NCBI GenBank assembly: GCA_023428135.1
Contig: JAEYZG010000069.1
Span: 1-46,722, forward strand
From: Bacteroidota bacterium
GTDB taxonomy: Bacteria > Bacteroidota > Bacteroidia > Cytophagales > Cytophagaceae
DNA length: 46,722 nucleotides
Reading direction: 5' to 3'
The first letter of the stretch is position 1. Each line of letters starts with the position of its first letter. The notes under the pieces are model-generated. The model was not told where the DNA came from. It searched no databases and worked only from the letters and a program-made list of their open reading frames with translations. This document shows, in pieces, positions 24,846 to 32,824 of the stretch. The position numbers were made by a program, and so were the translations under genes.

Positions 24846-24931
24846 TTTAAAAATAATAAGTAATTTTGGAGATTGGAGAGCTGAAGGAATAAGTATTTGT
24901 TCCAATTCCAATCAATATTCCAGTATTAAAG

Positions 24932-26245
24932 ATGAAGACTAAAGGCACAAGAAAGACAAAGGTAAATATCATCACATTAGGTTGTTCCAAAAATTTGGTG
25001 GACTCGGAGAATATTCTAACCCAACTGAGAGGTAATAATATCGACGCTGATCACGAGTCAGGAAAAGATGATGCCAATGTAGTGGTCATTAATACCTGTG
25101 GCTTTATTGACAATGCCAAGCAAGAGTCTATAGATACAATTCTCAGGTATGTGGATGCTAAAGAGAGCGGTCTTGTAGAAAAAATTTATGTTACCGGATG
25201 CCTTTCCCAGCGCTATAAAGATGACCTTGAAAAGGAAATCCCTCAGGTTGATGCTTTTTTTGGAACAAGCGATCTGCCAATACTTCTCAAAAAGTTTAAA
25301 GCTGACTATAAACATGAATTGCTTGGAGAACGTCTTATCACCACTCCCAGGCATTATGCTTTTCTGAAAATTGCAGAAGGTTGTGATCGACCTTGTTCAT
25401 TCTGTGCGATTCCGGTAATGCGTGGTAAGCATGTATCAAGAGGTATAGAGGAATTAGTCACGGAAGCAAAGAACCTGGCGAAAAATGGAACGAAAGAATT
25501 AATTCTGATCGCACAGGACCTTACTTATTATGGTCTTGATATTTACGGCAAACGTGATCTCGCTGAACTATTAAGAAAATTGTCAGACGTGAATGGAATT
25601 GATTGGATACGTTTGCAGTATGCTTATCCATCTCAGTTTCCAATGGACGTGCTGGATGTAATGGCGGAAAGAGAGAATATCTGTAAATACCTGGATATGC
25701 CGCTCCAGCACGCATCTTCAAATATGTTGAAGATTATGAGGAGAGGGATCACACGAAACAGAACAGAAGATCTGATAAAGGAAATCAGAGATAAAGTTCC
25801 TAATATAGCTTTAAGGACAACAATGATTGCTGGCCATCCAGGTGAGACGGAGCAGGATTTTGAAGAGCTTTGTCAGTTCGTAGAGGAAATGAAATTTGAC
25901 AGGCTTGGAATATTCACCTATTCTCACGAAGAACATACTCATGCTTATACATTAAATGATGATATTCCGGCAGATGTAAAAAGAGAGCGAGCGGATACTA
26001 TTATGGGTATTCAGGAAGGCATTTCTCTGGAATTAAATCAAGCTAAGGTCGGAAATACTTATAAAGTTCTTTTTGACAGAAAAGAAGGTGGATATTTCAT
26101 TGGAAGAACGGAGTCTGACTCTCCTGAAGTAGATAATGAAGTGTTGGTATCTGCTGAAAATACTTATGTGAGAGTTGGAGATTTTGCAAAAGTAAAGATC
26201 GATTCAGCTTCTGAATTTGATCTTTATGGTAAAATTGTGGAGTAA
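24932..26245 (+). CDS. rimO: Ribosomal protein S12 methylthiotransferase
   Basis: RimO adds a methylthio group to an Asp of ribosomal protein S12. The 437-residue protein shows the N-terminal cluster cysteines C18, C56 and C90 (TLGCSKN, NTCGFID, VTGCLSQ), the radical SAM cluster C151-x3-C155-x2-C158 (EGCDRPCSFCAIP), and a C-terminal TRAM domain from about 373. The GCSKNLVDSE opening separates RimO from the tRNA enzyme MiaB. ATG at 24932. It is 86 bases after the upstream gene and ends at a clear terminator. Confidence 0.96.
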   Translation: MKTKGTRKTKVNIITLGCSKNLVDSENILTQLRGNNIDADHESGKDDANVVVINTCGFIDNAKQESIDTILRYVDAKESGLVEKIYVTGCLSQRYKDDLEKEIPQVDAFFGTSDLPILLKKFKADYKHELLGERLITTPRHYAFLKIAEGCDRPCSFCAIPVMRGKHVSRGIEELVTEAKNLAKNGTKELILIAQDLTYYGLDIYGKRDLAELLRKLSDVNGIDWIRLQYAYPSQFPMDVLDVMAERENICKYLDMPLQHASSNMLKIMRRGITRNRTEDLIKEIRDKVPNIALRTTMIAGHPGETEQDFEELCQFVEEMKFDRLGIFTYSHEEHTHAYTLNDDIPADVKRERADTIMGIQEGISLELNQAKVGNTYKVLFDRKEGGYFIGRTESDSPEVDNEVLVSAENTYVRVGDFAKVKIDSASEFDLYGKIVE

Positions 26246-26271
26246 TCAGAGTGGTCTCTAACTTTAATAAT

Positions 26272-26304
26272 AAATTGGTTCTGGCCCCTGGCTGGAACCA
26301 ATTT
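26272..26304. terminator. Hairpin terminator after rimO
   Basis: AAATTGGTTC (26272-26281) pairs perfectly with GAACCAATTT (26295-26304) across a 13-base loop, followed by a T-rich stretch. Confidence 0.85.
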
Positions 26305-26428
26305 TATTTTAACGCTTAAGTAGTCAGTTCTCAATCTTTTCCGACTTCATCAGATTTCATTTGCTCCCCGGTATTTGTCTATTAAAAAATCAGGGTTAAA
26401 TTCGGCCATAAAATTTCCACCACCATCA

Positions 26429-27988
26429 ATGAAAATACTTCCTGTCGAAGCTGAAAAAACCGGTGCTTTTTCAAAATTATATCTTGATTACATTTCAAAG
26501 AAAGAAGGTCTCTCTCCTTTTTATAATCTTTTTCCCTCAATAGAAAATATAGAGCAGCAAATAGCTCAGAAGAAATTCAATTCGGATCAAAGAATACTTT
26601 TGACAGATGCTTTGAAAAGACAATATTCAGATATTGTCATAAAACAAGCTGCCGAAAAAGGAATTGGGGAATTATTAAATGACCATACATTTACAATTAC
26701 CACAGGTCACCAGCTAAATCTTTTTACAGGTCCATTGTATTTGATTTACAAGACAGTAGCAGTTATTAAAGCTTGTGAAATCCTAAAACGTGAATATCCG
26801 AAATATTCATTTGTTCCGATATTTTGGGTAGCTTCAGAAGATCATGATTTCGCAGAAATCAACCATTTTCATCTATTCGGAAAAACGTATACCTGGGAAA
26901 CCAAACAGAAAGGTGCTGTCGGAAGATTGAGCTGCGAAGGAATTGAAAAGATATTAAATGAACTTCCGGAAAAGGTTGAGCTATTTGAAAAAGCATACCT
27001 TGATAACGGCAGTTCATTAACAAATGCTACCCGCTACATTCTTAATGAGCTTTTCGGAGATTATGGACTGGTTGTCCTTGACGGTGATGATGCTTCATTA
27101 AAGCAATTGTTGAAGCCCGTAATTAAGGAAGAAATTGAAGGAGATACTATTTGTAAGATCGTAGAAAATACAACTAAATCTCTGGAAGATCTTGGCTATA
27201 GCGGACAGGTATTTCCCAGAGAGATTAACCTTTTCTATTTAAAAGAGGAAATAAGAGAAAGAATTATTAATGAAGGGGAACATTTTAGGGTTAACAATAC
27301 CAATATCGTTTATAGTAGATCAGAAATACTTAAACTTGCCGAAGAGCAACCGGAGGTTTTCAGCCCAAATGTAGTTCTAAGACCCTTGTATCAGGAGATG
27401 CTGTTGCCCAACCTGGCTTACATCGGAGGCCCTTCAGAGTTGACTTACTGGCTGCAACTTAAAGGTATATTCGATCATTTCGGAATAGCATTTCCTATGT
27501 TGATGCCGAGGTTGTTTTTCTTAATCATCAATGCAGCAAATGGCAAAAAGATCACTAAGCTGAATATAACCGAAGAGGACTTATTTAAATCAGTAGTTGA
27601 ATTGAAAGAATTATATCTTGATATGCATTCTTCAGAGCATATTGAAACCGAAGAAGAGCATGCACTGCTGAATTATATATTTAAAATGCTTCAGACTAAA
27701 GCTGCTGATATTGATCCAACTTTGATCGCTTATACAGAAGCAGAAGCAAAAAGAGCTGCCGATATTATTTATAATGTAGAAAAACGATTTAAGAAAGCAT
27801 TAGAGAAAAAACATGAGCAGGGAATTCAGCAGATACTTGGGTTAAAAGAAAAGTTGTTTCCTGCGAATACACTTCAGGAGCGTTATGATAATTTCCTGAA
27901 TTTTTACATCAACGATCCTGATTTGATAACTAAATTGATGACTGCAGATCCCTTTGATTTTAGATTTAAAGTTTTACTGCCGGAATGA
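26429..27988 (+). CDS. bshC: Bacillithiol biosynthesis cysteine-adding enzyme
   Basis: BshC ligates cysteine to glucosaminyl-malate, the last step in making bacillithiol. About 519 residues from the ATG at 26429; a TTG at 26375 would add 18 residues, but the ATG reading KILPVEAEKTGAFSKLYLDY fits the family opening. The Rossmann-like core shows TTGHQLNLFTGPLYLIYKT and PIFWVASEDHDFAEINHF. The C-terminal part is helical with a coiled-coil (about 430-490) typical of the family. The next gene overlaps by ATGA. Together with ytxJ at 2643 it indicates that the organism makes bacillithiol; bshA and bshB are not in the window. Confidence 0.95.
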   Translation: MKILPVEAEKTGAFSKLYLDYISKKEGLSPFYNLFPSIENIEQQIAQKKFNSDQRILLTDALKRQYSDIVIKQAAEKGIGELLNDHTFTITTGHQLNLFTGPLYLIYKTVAVIKACEILKREYPKYSFVPIFWVASEDHDFAEINHFHLFGKTYTWETKQKGAVGRLSCEGIEKILNELPEKVELFEKAYLDNGSSLTNATRYILNELFGDYGLVVLDGDDASLKQLLKPVIKEEIEGDTICKIVENTTKSLEDLGYSGQVFPREINLFYLKEEIRERIINEGEHFRVNNTNIVYSRSEILKLAEEQPEVFSPNVVLRPLYQEMLLPNLAYIGGPSELTYWLQLKGIFDHFGIAFPMLMPRLFFLIINAANGKKITKLNITEEDLFKSVVELKELYLDMHSSEHIETEEEHALLNYIFKMLQTKAADIDPTLIAYTEAEAKRAADIIYNVEKRFKKALEKKHEQGIQQILGLKEKLFPANTLQERYDNFLNFYINDPDLITKLMTADPFDFRFKVLLPE

Positions 27989-28557
27989 GAAAGAAAGAAA
28001 TCAGGTCCTTCTATTTAAATGCAAGGAAAAATCTTTCTTCTCAAAAGCTTGAAGAGATAAGCATAGAAGCTGCAGATTGCTTTTTCAATAACTTTGATTT
28101 GAAATCTGTAAAGTGCTCTCACATCTTTCTTTCAATACCTCTTCAGGCTGAAATAAATACCAAATATATTATCGACAGGTTCTGGAAAAGTTATCCGGAT
28201 ATTGACATTTCAATTCCTAAAACAGATCGAGCTAATCTTTCAATTGATAGTTATTATTTTACACCTACCACTGTATTGGAAGAAAATCCCTGGAAAATTC
28301 CTGAACCTATCAATGCTCAGCCAACTCCGCATGAGTTAATAGATCTTGTGTTTTTGCCTATGCTTGCATTTGATGAAAGGGGGTACAGAGTAGGGTATGG
28401 TAAAGGATTTTACGACAGATTTCTGGCAACCTGCAGAAAAGATGTTTTAAAAATAGGTTTATCCTGTTTCCCTTCAACAGATCTTATTGAAGATGTAGAT
28501 AAATTTGACATTCCAATGAACTACTGTATTGTGGGCAAGGAGTTGTATAGGTTTTAG
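27985..28557 (+). CDS. 5-formyltetrahydrofolate cyclo-ligase
   Basis: This enzyme converts 5-formyl-THF to 5,10-methenyl-THF with ATP. The 190-residue protein has the N-terminal helix RKKEIRSFYLNARKNLS, the DLVFLPMLAFDERGYRVGYG segment and the signature GKGFYDRFL. It starts in an ATGA overlap with the bshC stop, so the two are translationally coupled. Often annotated fau or ygfA in other species. Confidence 0.94.
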   Translation: MRKKEIRSFYLNARKNLSSQKLEEISIEAADCFFNNFDLKSVKCSHIFLSIPLQAEINTKYIIDRFWKSYPDIDISIPKTDRANLSIDSYYFTPTTVLEENPWKIPEPINAQPTPHELIDLVFLPMLAFDERGYRVGYGKGFYDRFLATCRKDVLKIGLSCFPSTDLIEDVDKFDIPMNYCIVGKELYRF

Positions 28558-28669
28558 AAGTGTAAGCTAATTCATTAGTTGAGTTTGTTGATCTACTATA
28601 AAAATCTTTTTATTAGCTGTGATTTTTAAAGGTTCTATTATTTTATTCCTGGACCTGTATAAAAAATAA

Positions 28670-28696
28670 AAAGCGTAGCCTTATTGACTACGCTTT
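28670..28696. terminator. Bidirectional terminator between formyl-THF ligase and PID-CTERM gene 1
   Basis: AAAGCGTAG (28670-28678) and CTACGCTTT (28688-28696) form a perfect 9-bp stem with a nine-base loop, with A-rich and TTTAAAA flanks, between convergent genes. Confidence 0.8.
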
Positions 28697-28701
28697 AAAA
28701 A

Positions 28702-28956
28702 TTATTTCAATTCTTTACTTTTCTTGTAATGAGAGTGGAGTTTCTTGGCCCCTAATGCTGCTCCCGCAACCAGGAAAGCTCCTACACCTCCATCAACTGG
28801 AATTCCTTCCGCTCCTCCGGTTCCCCCGGGACCTTCAGCTCCTCCAGGGCCACCACCTCCACTTCCAGGTTGTGCATATGCTGTTTCTGCTGCTATCGCA
28901 AGTAATACCGTAAATATAACTTTTGATAATATCTTGATAATTGATGTCATCTTCAT
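28702..28956 (-). CDS. PID-CTERM-type exosortase substrate mini-protein 1
   Basis: An 84-residue exported protein. The signal peptide runs to about residue 28 (LLAIAAETAYAQ). A Gly/Pro/Glu-rich flexible stretch (about 29-51) follows. Then comes a sorting-tail layout: IPVDGG (52-57), a hydrophobic helix (VGAFLVAGAALG) and a basic end (KKLHSHYKKSKELK). Short motif, membrane helix, then positive charges is the general plan of exosortase targets; the IPxDGG form is what I remember as PID-CTERM. It starts 9 bases after the stop of the T9SS protein gene upstream and is the last gene before a terminator. The mature part left after sorting would be only some 25 residues. Confidence 0.8.
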   Translation of the reverse strand: MKMTSIIKILSKVIFTVLLAIAAETAYAQPGSGGGGPGGAEGPGGTGGAEGIPVDGGVGAFLVAGAALGAKKLHSHYKKSKELK

Positions 28957-28965
28957 ATAAAAAAA

Positions 28966-31509
28966 TTAATAAAGGATAATTTTTTGAGTCACTACCTTTT
29001 GTCCGTCAAAAACGGAGACGAGGTACATACCTGGTTTCAGAGTGTCAACATTATAAACTACAGTTGAGCCAGCAATAGGCAGTTCTTTGTTGCCTAGCAA
29101 CTGATTTCCTGAAACATCTGAGATGCTTAAGTTTAATGTTGTATTTGCAGATTCAGGTAAGTTGATGAATATTTTTTTGTCAAAACAATAAAGACTTAGA
29201 CTTTGAGCCGTGCTGCCATTCACTCCAGTTACAACATCTGTTCTTGCTTTTTCCAGCGAGAGATAGAACCTTTCCGGATTTTCATTCTGATTTATATATA
29301 CAGAGTAATTCGGGTTTTTTCTTAAATTTTGCGTTTTGTCAAACTGTTTATCTGTTAGAGAAATGTCGTATTCATCTCCGATTGAGCTTAGATCTGAGGC
29401 TGAAATCAGATAATTGCCAGCAGATGCCGCAGCAACTACCAATGGAATTTCAACTGAATTAAATTCTTCAGCAATGGAGTTCACAGCATAACCAATTCCA
29501 TTCAATTGAGTGAAGATCGATGGGCATTCGCCTGAATTTATTAATTTGTAAGCATCAAACTCTTCGTTAAATGAAGTGTCAGCATCTGCGCTTAAGCGGA
29601 CTAGCGTCTCGTCTGAACCATTGTTATTGGCAACAGTAATTTTTAATCCTGCCGGAGCTAGTGCTGTTCTTGTTACAGCTGGGTTAGCTTCAGTTGTAAA
29701 TGCTCTTTTGTTTACAGTCAAAGTTGGTTTTAGCCCTGTTGATGCTTTTATAAAAAAGGCCTGCATCGACGGAATGATCGGGCTGCCGCCGTTTAAACCG
29801 ACGCCATTGATATAAGTTCTGTATCTGCCCGCTTTGGTATCCCAAACATAAATTGCATTGTTAACGTTGGTTTTAACCCACCCGCTATCCAGGGTCCAGT
29901 TGATAGGAGAAGGGAAGGGATTCCCGATCAGATTCCATCCGTCACTTTGTGCATCTCCGGAATTGGTATTCGTTACATTGTACTTTAACGGAGTTAAAGA
30001 GTTTGTATAGTTACCTGACACGTCAAGTGAAGTAGGCTTGTTAAAGTAGAATGTATAGCCAGTGGTATTTACCAAAGGAGTGCTTAAGCCTGAAACCGGA
30101 ACCCAACCACTGTCTGCACTTGGATGATTGTCTGTTTCGTTATAAGTATAAATCCATGAATAACCACCTTTTTCCAGAGTTGCATTGTCGGCAAGTTCTG
30201 AAAGGGTAATATTGGTAAGTGGAAATGATACATGATGATATCCGAATTCATTTCCTGAAATATTTTTCTTTACCTTGATTTTACCAGAAAGTACTCCTCC
30301 TCCATATCTTGAAACATAACCGGTATTTAAATCAAGCAATACATTGTTTGATGTATTAAATGTTCCTGAGGTTAAATTTAGGGCTCCTTTAATCGTTATG
30401 GAAGTCTGGTTCGTAACTCCCGCAGAGTTTGCGATAAAGAGATCTTTCACAGTTAGTGGACTGCCTGAAATAGTTTGAGCTTCAGAGGATCTGAAGGTTA
30501 CTGGGTAATTGTTGAAATTTATTGGCTTGTTGCTTGTTAGACTTCCACGAATGTAAGTTGGAAGCCCAATGGATAGGTCATTTGCGTTTTGCAAACCATA
30601 AGTGTGAAATATTCCTGTACCGGTGACATTTGCATTGTTTAATGTTTTTAAAGTCAGCTTGTCTGAGGTTGTTACTGCACTTCCGAAGGTTCCGTTCACC
30701 ACCAGGTTTCCATACAAGGATACTGAATATTCATCAACCATGCCCGCATACAGTCTACCTGTACTGTTGATGGTAAGATTTTTTGCGATGATATTGTTAA
30801 CCGCCTTAACAGAGTGCCCGGACTGAATAACAAAGGAATTTTCAGAATTAAAGATAGCTGGTATTTTAGTTCCTGTTGGAGATGTAGCCCAAATGCTGGC
30901 ATTGGAATTACCACCTGATTGACTATAAAAGGTGATTGGTCCTGCAAGGACCGAACCCAGTACTTCAATATCATCCAGATAAAGCTGACCCATAGCGTCA
31001 CCAGCCAGCCAACCATATAAACGGAAGGTAACGGTTGTTCCTTTTTCAGTGATAATTTGTTTGGTAAGGGACTTTCGCAATTCATTTGTTTTAACTGAAT
31101 CTACAGAGGAGCTGTAGTCCTGAAAGTTTATGCCATCGGTGCTGAATTTTAGAATCATTGCGCCAGGGCCGGTCTCAGTTCTTTTTCTGGTATATTTTAC
31201 CTGAGTAATGATAAGATTGGTCTCCGGACCTGCAGTTACTGAAAACTGAATATATGTATTTCCCGGGCCAGAATTATCTGTGCTCCAGTCAGAGGCAAGA
31301 TATCGGTTTATAAAATAATGACAAGTCTGATTAGTTGCAATAGCACTAAATGTTGCATTATTAGGTTGACTGTTAACTCCCAACATGGGCGAAGTACAAG
31401 TATGGCCTGTAAACTGATATAATCCTATTGTTGACTGGGAAAAGAGCAGTGATGATTGAAAAATTATCAGGGTAAAAATGATCACCCCGAGACGGTAATT
31501 TTTTATCAT
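28966..31509 (-). CDS. Large surface protein with T9SS type A sorting domain (1)
   Basis: About 847 residues from the ATG at 31509; the open frame continues to 31662, but the upstream part is unlike a signal peptide. Residues 1-24 are a signal peptide (ending LLFSQ). Residues about 26-195 look like a beta-sandwich (jelly-roll-like) domain. Residues about 230-430 have repetitive beta-rich stretches (NLTINSTGRLYAG, GNLVVNGTFGS). Residues about 430-770, containing NLIGNPFPSPINW near 528, are homologous to the same region of the 1300-residue protein at 32825. The last 75 residues (from about 773) are a T9SS sorting domain ending in KPGMYLVSVFDGQKVVTQKI. So it is exported to the periplasm, carried across the outer membrane by T9SS and fixed or released at the surface. 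Function unknown; adhesin-like. The PID-CTERM mini-protein follows after 9 bases. Confidence 0.88.
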   Translation of the reverse strand: MIKNYRLGVIIFTLIIFQSSLLFSQSTIGLYQFTGHTCTSPMLGVNSQPNNATFSAIATNQTCHYFINRYLASDWSTDNSGPGNTYIQFSVTAGPETNLIITQVKYTRKRTETGPGAMILKFSTDGINFQDYSSSVDSVKTNELRKSLTKQIITEKGTTVTFRLYGWLAGDAMGQLYLDDIEVLGSVLAGPITFYSQSGGNSNASIWATSPTGTKIPAIFNSENSFVIQSGHSVKAVNNIIAKNLTINSTGRLYAGMVDEYSVSLYGNLVVNGTFGSAVTTSDKLTLKTLNNANVTGTGIFHTYGLQNANDLSIGLPTYIRGSLTSNKPINFNNYPVTFRSSEAQTISGSPLTVKDLFIANSAGVTNQTSITIKGALNLTSGTFNTSNNVLLDLNTGYVSRYGGGVLSGKIKVKKNISGNEFGYHHVSFPLTNITLSELADNATLEKGGYSWIYTYNETDNHPSADSGWVPVSGLSTPLVNTTGYTFYFNKPTSLDVSGNYTNSLTPLKYNVTNTNSGDAQSDGWNLIGNPFPSPINWTLDSGWVKTNVNNAIYVWDTKAGRYRTYINGVGLNGGSPIIPSMQAFFIKASTGLKPTLTVNKRAFTTEANPAVTRTALAPAGLKITVANNNGSDETLVRLSADADTSFNEEFDAYKLINSGECPSIFTQLNGIGYAVNSIAEEFNSVEIPLVVAAASAGNYLISASDLSSIGDEYDISLTDKQFDKTQNLRKNPNYSVYINQNENPERFYLSLEKARTDVVTGVNGSTAQSLSLYCFDKKIFINLPESANTTLNLSISDVSGNQLLGNKELPIAGSTVVYNVDTLKPGMYLVSVFDGQKVVTQKIILY

Positions 31510-31997
31510 AGTTAAAAGATTTTTTTTGGTCGCCTTTAAAATGTTTAATTTACAAAAAAGGTTGTAACACAGAAAGAAACTTTCGTTAGAGGGGGCAAAT
31601 TTGGGTATAAAATTAAAGATAAATGCAATTAGGATTCCTGATTGAGGAAAAATGGGCAACAAAAGGAGGAGAGATTCGTAGTTGACAGGTTTTTGATTTT
31701 AGGGGCCAATTGGGAAATCAGGGGGAGAGTTTTTGAAGTTCTTTATTTTGAACACTCTATGCAAAGTTAAGATTTATAATTGCCTTGAAGATTCTCCGAT
31801 TAACTCCGTATAATTGATGCCATCGCTTCAAGCGATGGCATCAATCTGGATCTTGAAAAAACTATATGATTCCTCAGATTTTATTGTAAGTGACAAACTT
31901 ATGGATATGTAATGTAATGGGTGTTAATTATGGCACAAGTCTGTTTGAACTCCTTTAAGAAAGATGCGGGTTAATTTCGTTGTTGAACTTTCCCTGT
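31510..31997. other. Gene-free gap holding the second hairpin repeat
   Basis: About 490 bases between the exosortase stop and the T9SS protein 1 start, both minus strand. It splits the locus into two modules and must contain the promoter of the second module. Only the palindrome at 31813-31845 stands out; I found no clear -7/-33 pair. Confidence 0.6.
31813..31845. repeat. Dispersed palindromic hairpin, copy 2
   Basis: ATTGATGCCATCGCTT (31813-31828) and its exact complement (31830-31845) face each other around one central base. In practice this is a 15-bp stem with a TCA loop. Apart from the loop and outermost pairs it is identical to 9989-10021. Confidence 0.85.
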
Positions 31998-32600
31998 TTA
32001 ATTCTTTTGGGATGAATGCAGCAAATCCGAAGAGTAATTTTTTACCCACCAATAGAAAAGTACAATAATGAAAGTGTAACAAATAAAATTAAATACATCA
32101 TGACCGGGGAGTTTCATGTTTGGATCTAAATGCCTTAACAGAGCTAAACCTGTAACCCGGATGATGTTAATGGTATGCACTCCGAGTACTCCGGCGATGA
32201 GATATATTCTCTTATTTCTTCCTGGATAAGCAAGAATCAAAGCGATGAGGGAAAACATGATTTCTACTCCCATACAAGGAAAGGCAATTCTGACAGCTCC
32301 TGATCCTGCAATTTTTACTGAGTTGTAGGTCAGAATAGTATCAAAGTCCAGAAGATTTAACAAAAATCCAGCAGGATAAACTAAGAGATACAGGATACCT
32401 TGAATAAGACTGAATTTTTCAAGAATGGGCAATGAATATTCACCTTTAGGGTCCAGCAGACCTACATAGGCATAGAAAGAATATTTTAAAGAATAGAATA
32501 TTAGGAGGGTAAAAAAAATAAATAAAGGTATTCTACCCCACTGAGGAACTTTCTCATATGGGGTAGAATATATTTTACTTTCTGTTTTTATAACTGTCAT
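31998..32600 (-). CDS. Small exosortase (XrtX-like), cysteine transpeptidase of the inner membrane
   Basis: A 200-residue polytopic membrane protein with the exosortase/archaeosortase triad: C109 (IAFPCMGVEIMF), R148 (INIIRVTG) and H167 (GHDVFNF), each at the edge of a predicted membrane helix. Helices lie at about 20-40, 60-82, 96-122, 130-150 and 170-188. Exosortases cut secreted proteins at a short C-terminal motif and are thought to pass them to a lipid or glycan anchor. The family letter X is from memory of Bacteroidota types and is unchecked. A TTG at 32618 would add six residues; the ATG at 32600 is chosen. It starts inside the PID-CTERM mini-protein gene (26-base overlap), so the enzyme and its presumed target are translationally coupled. 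Confidence 0.9.
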   Translation of the reverse strand: MTVIKTESKIYSTPYEKVPQWGRIPLFIFFTLLIFYSLKYSFYAYVGLLDPKGEYSLPILEKFSLIQGILYLLVYPAGFLLNLLDFDTILTYNSVKIAGSGAVRIAFPCMGVEIMFSLIALILAYPGRNKRIYLIAGVLGVHTINIIRVTGLALLRHLDPNMKLPGHDVFNFICYTFIIVLFYWWVKNYSSDLLHSSQKN

Positions 32601-32793
32601 AGATTTTCTTTCCACCAATTCCTATGCCGGCAGCCAGCAACAAACTAGCTCCACCATCAAAAGGTATATCGATAGGGTCCTCATCATCACAACCTCCCGG
32701 AGGGCAAGGAGGATCATCCTGAGCACTTACTGATATTACTATACTTGTTGTAAACAACGTGAGTAGTGCCAGAAATTTTATCGTTTTTTTCAT
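32575..32793 (-). CDS. PID-CTERM-type exosortase substrate mini-protein 2
   Basis: A 72-residue exported protein: signal peptide to about 24 (SIVISVSAQ), a short acidic, Cys- and Pro-bearing stretch (DDPPCPPGGCDDEDPID), then IPFDGG (43-48), a hydrophobic helix (ASLLLAAGIGIGG) and the basic end KKIYDSYKNRK. The tail aligns column by column with that of the protein at 28702. The mature part has a CPPGGC pair that could form a disulfide or carry a thiol group. It starts 31 bases after the 1300-residue T9SS gene and overlaps the exosortase gene. Its function is not known; it may be a small anchor, carrier or processing target on the surface. Confidence 0.83.
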   Translation of the reverse strand: MKKTIKFLALLTLFTTSIVISVSAQDDPPCPPGGCDDEDPIDIPFDGGASLLLAAGIGIGGKKIYDSYKNRK

Positions 32794-32824
32794 TGTATCA
32801 AAGATAAAAATTATCAGTTGATTA

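Noticed and set aside
31510..31662. N-terminal extension of the 847-residue T9SS protein by 51 residues
   Set aside because: The added segment is not a signal peptide, whereas the ATG at 31509 is followed at once by a good one (KNYRLGVIIFTLIIFQSS...LLFSQ).
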